Shown: positions 6,740 to 9,817 of the stretch, piece after piece | Layout of the letters: each line of letters opens with the position of its first letter | How positions within the stretch are numbered: position 1 is the stretch's first letter | From: Candidatus Zhuqueibacterota bacterium | GTDB lineage: Bacteria; BS750m-G25 | Direction: 5' to 3' | NCBI GenBank assembly: GCA_016783505.1 | Contig: JADHWK010000070.1 | Span: forward strand, 1 to 9,817 | Length of the DNA: 9,817 bases | Notes under the pieces: generated by a model | Database searches by the model: none | Told to the model about the DNA's origin: nothing | What the model saw: only the letters and a program-made list of their open reading frames with translations | Program-made: the position numbers and the translations under genes

Positions 6740-8440
6740 ATGGCCGATCCCAAAATCATTGAAGAGAAATTAGGCCGGTTTGAGAAGGAAATCCAGGCCT
6801 TTAGCCATGAAATCCAGGGTTTAATTCAGGAACATCCGGATCTGCCAACCCAAAAGGTGCGGGAGCGCCTGATCGGGCTTCTGGATTCATACCAACCGCT
6901 GCGCCGGGAAACCCTCGATTTCGAGCTCTATCGTCAGGAAATGGCCACCCTGATCGAGGTCTCCAACCTTATCAACTCGGTGTTGGAGATGGACAAGCTG
7001 TTAAATCTGATCATGGACATGGCCATCAGGGTGATGGTAGCTGAACGGGGATTTTTAATGCTCAAGGACAAGGACACCGGGGAGTTGGCCGTGCGGGTGG
7101 CCCGGAATATGGAGGAGGAGATGAAGGATCAAAGCCAGTTCACCATCAGTTCCTCCATCTCCAGCCGGGTGGCCCGGGAAGGGGAGCCTATCCTTACTAC
7201 CGACGCCCAGGAAGACGCCCGATTTCAGGGCCAGGCCTCCATTATGGACTATAGCCTAAGATCGCTGATCTGCGTGCCCCTGAAGATTAAGTCCGATGTC
7301 ACCGGGGTCATTTACTTAGACAACCGCACGGTGGGGGGGGCTTTTTCTGATCGAAGCATTAAATTTCTCACCTCCTTTGCCAATCAGGCTGCCATTGCCA
7401 TTGAGAACGCCCGATTGGTGGAGAAAATCCAGCAAGAGACCCGCATGAGATCCAACCTTCAGCGCTACCTTTCCCCCAACCTGGTAGATGACATCATGAA
7501 CAAAAAAAAGGATTTGGCCCTGGGTGGGGAGAGGGTGGAGTGTAGCATCCTGTTTGCAGACATCTGCGGATTCACAGCCCTTTCTGAAAAGATGAGCTCA
7601 GAGGAGGTTGTCAGGATGCTCAACGAATATTTTACACGCATGGCCGATATTATTTTTAAACATGGGGGAACCCTTGATAAATTCATGGGGGATGGTATCC
7701 TGGTATTATTCGGCACCCCTGTGTTTTCAGATCAGAGTGCATTAGAGGCGGTGGACTGCGCCTTCGGCATGCAGCAAGAATCGGAAAAACTGGCCCGGGA
7801 GTGGGCTCAGAAAGGCTGGCCCACCTTTAAAATGCGCATTGGCATCAACACCGGCGCGGTGGTGGCCGGTAACATCGGTTCCCCACAGCGGATGGACTAC
7901 ACTGTCATAGGCGACGGCGTCAATTTAGCCTCCCGGGTTGAGGCCAAAGCTCCACCCGGCGGGGTGCTCATCACCCGGCCAACCCTGGAAAGGGTAAAGA
8001 ATGCCATTCGCTATCAGACTCTGGATCCTGTCCGGCTGAAGGGCAAGACCGAACCGGTGGAAATTTTTCTGGTGACAGATCTCCTGGTGGAAACAGTAAA
8101 GGAATTTCGGGAGTTACGCCGGGAGAAGAGAAAAGAGGCCTCACTTTTCGCCACCTATCGCCACGAAAAGGAAACCAAGGTCAACCAAGGCATTATTCAG
8201 AATATAAGCCCCGGGGGAGTGTTCTTGAGCACCAAGGTGGGTCTTCCGGAGGGGTCCCGACTGGAGCTTAGTTTTAACCTCACCGATGAAATGAAATGCG
8301 ATGGCATCTGGGGAACCATCTGTCAAGCTCAACAATCTCAGGATGATCAAGGACGACCATTTTACAAATTGGGAATAAAATTTGAGCCCCTTTCCCCATC
8401 TGATAACGAAAAGGTCCTCAGCTTTGTATCCCAGACCTGA
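6740..8440 (+). CDS. GAF-adenylate cyclase (class III)-PilZ signalling protein
   Basis: 566 residues, soluble. It makes cAMP from ATP, judged by residues. Domains in order: an N-terminal helical/coiled region (1-70); a GAF sensor (about 75-225); a linker with the QRYLSP segment typical before class III cyclase domains; a cyclase homology domain (about 264-440); and a C-terminal PilZ domain (about 455-566). The cyclase has both metal-binding aspartates (D274 in LFADICGFT, D318 in KFMGDG). The adenine-selecting pair is K314 and D386 (DYTVIGDGVNLASR), and the transition-state residues are N395 and R399. This is the full adenylate cyclase set rather than a guanylate cyclase set. The PilZ part carries RxxxR (R460-R464) and NxSxxG (N488, S490, G493), the c-di-GMP-binding signature. 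Its ATG lies 1 nt after the kinase stop with only a weak AAAGAG upstream, implying translational coupling. The GAF ligand is unknown. Confidence 0.93.
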   Translation: MADPKIIEEKLGRFEKEIQAFSHEIQGLIQEHPDLPTQKVRERLIGLLDSYQPLRRETLDFELYRQEMATLIEVSNLINSVLEMDKLLNLIMDMAIRVMVAERGFLMLKDKDTGELAVRVARNMEEEMKDQSQFTISSSISSRVAREGEPILTTDAQEDARFQGQASIMDYSLRSLICVPLKIKSDVTGVIYLDNRTVGGAFSDRSIKFLTSFANQAAIAIENARLVEKIQQETRMRSNLQRYLSPNLVDDIMNKKKDLALGGERVECSILFADICGFTALSEKMSSEEVVRMLNEYFTRMADIIFKHGGTLDKFMGDGILVLFGTPVFSDQSALEAVDCAFGMQQESEKLAREWAQKGWPTFKMRIGINTGAVVAGNIGSPQRMDYTVIGDGVNLASRVEAKAPPGGVLITRPTLERVKNAIRYQTLDPVRLKGKTEPVEIFLVTDLLVETVKEFRELRREKRKEASLFATYRHEKETKVNQGIIQNISPGGVFLSTKVGLPEGSRLELSFNLTDEMKCDGIWGTICQAQQSQDDQGRPFYKLGIKFEPLSPSDNEKVLSFVSQT

Positions 8441-9233
8441 TTTCAATCGCCGATGTAAAAAAGCCGCCTTGTTGGTTTTAATATTGGCTACTCTTTCAGT
8501 GGGTCTCAAGGGGGTTAGAGCCGGATCCCCATTGAGCACCCCCCAGGACATCTGGCGGGTAGGGGAGGAGCTAATCTATTCGGTGCGGTGGCTTTTCATT
8601 CATCTGGGCACGATTAACGTAAAGGTTGCCCAAAAAATTGAGAATAACGGCCGTTCAGCATATTTGGTTAAGGTCAAGGCTTACTCCAACCCCCTCCTGT
8701 TTTTTTTAGATGTTGATTTAAATATGGAAACCCTGGTGGATGAGGATTTATATTCCCTCCATTATACGGTTAAGGACAAGGTTGACGAGCTATTCGATTC
8801 TACCGAATATGTATTTGATTACAAAAATGAGCAAATGATAATAAAACGGTTTAGCGGGGAAAACCTTGTCAAGACCAAGGATGATACGATACCTTTACTA
8901 CATCCCATGCAGGATTCGGGATCCCTCATCTTTTATGCACGGGGCCAATCCCTTTCACAAGGGATTATTGAAGTACCCACCATTGTCAGCGAGGAGGAGG
9001 TATCCTGCAAAATGGTTTTTACTGGAAAGAAAAGTAAGGTGAAGATAAAGGGCTTAAAACCAGAAATCCAGGAGGTTGTAGAAATTAAAGGATTTTTGCC
9101 AACTAAAGGGGTGGTGGGCTTGAGTGGTGATTATCGGGGGTGGTTCACTGCTGATGAACGGGCCATTCCCTTAAAGGCCCATCTCAACATCTTCCTTGGG
9201 AAGATCGTCATCAACCTGAAGAGTATAAAATAA
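8424..9233 (+). CDS. DUF3108 family exported protein
   Basis: About 269 residues with an N-terminal signal peptide: basic RRCKK, a hydrophobic core AALLVLILATLSVGL, and probable cleavage after VRA (about residue 33). The mature part starts with the DUF3108-type opening 'WRVGEELIYSVRWLFIHLGTINVKV', then predominantly beta strands to the end, as in this periplasmic/outer-surface family of unknown function. The frame extends upstream to TTG 8382, inside the cyclase gene. I prefer TTG 8424 because AAAAGG (8409-8414) sits 9 nt before it and it gives a normal-length signal peptide; no in-frame ATG precedes the hydrophobic core. Either way the start overlaps the end of the cyclase gene (17 nt with the chosen start), so it belongs to the same operon. 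Whether its role is tied to cAMP or kinase signalling cannot be told from sequence. The family call rests on pattern recognition. Confidence 0.8.
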   Translation: MYPRPDFNRRCKKAALLVLILATLSVGLKGVRAGSPLSTPQDIWRVGEELIYSVRWLFIHLGTINVKVAQKIENNGRSAYLVKVKAYSNPLLFFLDVDLNMETLVDEDLYSLHYTVKDKVDELFDSTEYVFDYKNEQMIIKRFSGENLVKTKDDTIPLLHPMQDSGSLIFYARGQSLSQGIIEVPTIVSEEEVSCKMVFTGKKSKVKIKGLKPEIQEVVEIKGFLPTKGVVGLSGDYRGWFTADERAIPLKAHLNIFLGKIVINLKSIK

Positions 9234-9270
9234 CTGTTAATATAATTATTGCGGTTCTTCCCTAAAAAAA

Positions 9271-9372
9271 TTCGAAGCACGATCCCGATCCTTCGGGACG
9301 AAGCACGAAACAAATTCGAATGACACAGACGGGTAATCCGTATGGATGATCAAAATTCAAAATTCGAAATAA
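9271..9372. repeat. Intergenic repeat cluster built of TTCGAA and CGAAGCACGA words
   Basis: Related short words recur over about 100 nt: TTCGAAGCACGA (9271-9282), CGAAGCACGAAA (9299-9310), AAATTCGAATGACA (9312-9325), and AAAATTCAAAATTCGAAAT near 9352-9370. I recall similar TTCGAA/GCACGAA-rich tracts as dispersed intergenic repeats in deltaproteobacterial genomes; this is memory, not a search. It may be a degraded member of a miniature repeat family. Confidence 0.5.
9283..9298. repeat. Palindrome TCCCGA-TCCT-TCGGGA (copy 1)
   Basis: A perfect 6-bp inverted repeat with a 4-nt loop, lying inside the TTCGAA-rich repeat cluster. The same stem with a different 4-nt loop occurs again at 9538-9553. 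It is followed by ACGAAGC rather than T residues, so it is not a standard terminator. Confidence 0.6.
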
Positions 9373-9537
9373 TTTGATTTAGGGTCTAAAGAAAGTCAAT
9401 ATTGGTTGAGGCTAATAGACACGCAAGATGACCTGGAACTGAAAAACAGACAAAAATATTTAGAATAAGAGTTGACCTAACTCACGGTTATCTTCGGCTC
9501 CTAATTGCGAAAGAGTCAGGAACGTTTTGAGCATTTG

Positions 9538-9553
9538 TCCCGAACTTTCGGGA
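9538..9553. repeat. Palindrome TCCCGA-ACTT-TCGGGA (copy 2)
   Basis: The same 6-bp inverted repeat as at 9283-9298, again with a 4-nt loop, about 55-70 nt upstream of the TatT-like start. The flank reads TCGAATTTA, echoing the TTCGAA words of the first cluster. It could be a repeat-family remnant or a dyad operator; the sequence does not decide. Confidence 0.6.
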
Positions 9554-9607
9554 TCGAATTTACTAATGATTACCATAAAACCACGGGAAGAGAAAATTTT
9601 GTTAACG

Positions 9608-9817
9608 ATGCGTATAACCAGAACAGCCCTCGTTTACATACTGACCCTGTTAAGCCTCGGTTGCAGCCTCAACCGTATGGTGGTTCGTTCCACCCAGGGC
9701 ATTCTGGAGAACAGCCTTCGGGCCCTGTATGAGGAGGAAGACATTCCGCTTGCTGAGATAGCCGCCGCCTCAGACTTAAAACTATTGGAAGGGTTGATCA
9801 AGGCCGATCCGGAAAAC
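9608..9817 (+). CDS. TatT-family lipoprotein, TRAP transporter T component (3' truncated by window edge)
   Basis: The first 70 residues of a protein that runs off the right edge. MRITRTALVYILTLLSLGCS is a lipoprotein signal peptide with the acylated cysteine at C19. The lipobox SLGC is slightly off the usual LxGC spacing, with Leu at -2 and -4. The mature start, with RSTQGILENSLRALYEEEDIPLAEIA followed by SDLKLLEGLIKADPEN, matches the opening pattern I know for TatT/TRAP-T proteins. These are periplasmic TPR-like lipoproteins that work with a TRAP solute-binding protein. ATG 9608 is used here. In-frame TTG 9599 is a real alternative, because GGAAGAG (about 9586-9592) lies 6 nt before it but about 15 nt before the ATG. 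If correct, genes for the binding protein (DctP-like) and membrane subunits are expected just beyond the window. Confidence 0.72.
   Translation, partial: MRITRTALVYILTLLSLGCSLNRMVVRSTQGILENSLRALYEEEDIPLAEIAAASDLKLLEGLIKADPEN

Larger units (their letters stand above)
9234..9607. other. Non-coding spacer with repeated palindromes before the TatT-like gene
   Basis: 374 nt without a supported gene. An open frame at 9505-9732 overlaps the TatT-like gene in another frame and has no family features, so it is a shadow. The spacer contains two copies of a TCCCGA-N4-TCGGGA hairpin and several TTCGAA-centred words (annotated separately). No T-tract follows either hairpin, so I do not call a terminator for the kinase-cyclase operon here. 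No convincing promoter hexamers were identified. Confidence 0.6.

Noticed and set aside
8141-8551. 136-codon minus-strand open frame across the cyclase/DUF3108 junction
   Set aside because: Antisense to two supported genes, with no ribosome-binding site or recognisable domain.
9283-9298. Hairpin considered as terminator of the kinase-cyclase-DUF3108 operon
   Set aside because: The stem is only 6 bp and no T-run follows it; the same hairpin recurs at 9538-9553, so a repeat element is the better explanation.
9234-9607. Repeat cluster considered as a CRISPR array
   Set aside because: The repeated words are short, irregularly spaced and imperfect, with no constant repeat-spacer period and no cas genes nearby.
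9505-9732. 75-codon + strand open frame at the right end
   Set aside because: It overlaps the TatT-like lipoprotein frame, which has a signal peptide and family pattern. The 75-codon product is low in hydrophobic content and has no motifs, so it is a shadow frame.

Overview
The window looks like a chromosomal segment of a Gram-negative bacterium, most plausibly a deltaproteobacterial (Desulfobacterota-like) lineage or a neighbour of it. This rests on the combination of a zinc-ribbon-containing leucyl-tRNA synthetase, a TPR/Ser-Thr kinase next to a class III cyclase, a DUF3108 exported protein, a TatT-type lipoprotein, and intergenic repeats rich in TTCGAA and TCCCGA/TCGGGA palindromes. It is an inference from gene content; no rRNA or other taxonomic marker is present. 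All genes that can be supported lie on the + strand.

Layout. (1) 1-1769: the C-terminal two thirds or more of leuS, cut by the left edge. (2) 1770-4243: an AT-rich island unlike its flanks in base composition. It holds a non-coding spacer, three orphan genes (a multi-CxxC zinc-ribbon protein, a small membrane-anchored protein, and a protein with a PD-(D/E)XK-like residue pattern), and a good intrinsic terminator at 4216-4243. (3) 4299-9233: a GC-richer signalling operon behind a probable sigma70-type promoter. It encodes a soluble TPR-Ser/Thr kinase, a GAF-adenylate cyclase-PilZ protein starting 1 nt after the kinase stop, and a secreted DUF3108 protein whose start overlaps the cyclase end. 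(4) 9234-9607: a non-coding stretch with repeated short palindromes. (5) 9599/9608-9817: the start of a TatT-family lipoprotein gene (TRAP transporter T component), cut by the right edge.

How the genes fit together. The kinase and cyclase are translationally linked, so a kinase with a large TPR protein-interaction region is probably made together with a cAMP-producing enzyme. That enzyme has its own ligand-sensing GAF domain and a PilZ domain carrying the c-di-GMP-binding signature. All catalytic residues I can locate in both enzymes are intact. The operon therefore has the parts to link Ser/Thr phosphorylation, cAMP and possibly c-di-GMP. This is the most interesting feature of the window. 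The link is inferred from domain content and gene order; nothing in the sequence proves it.
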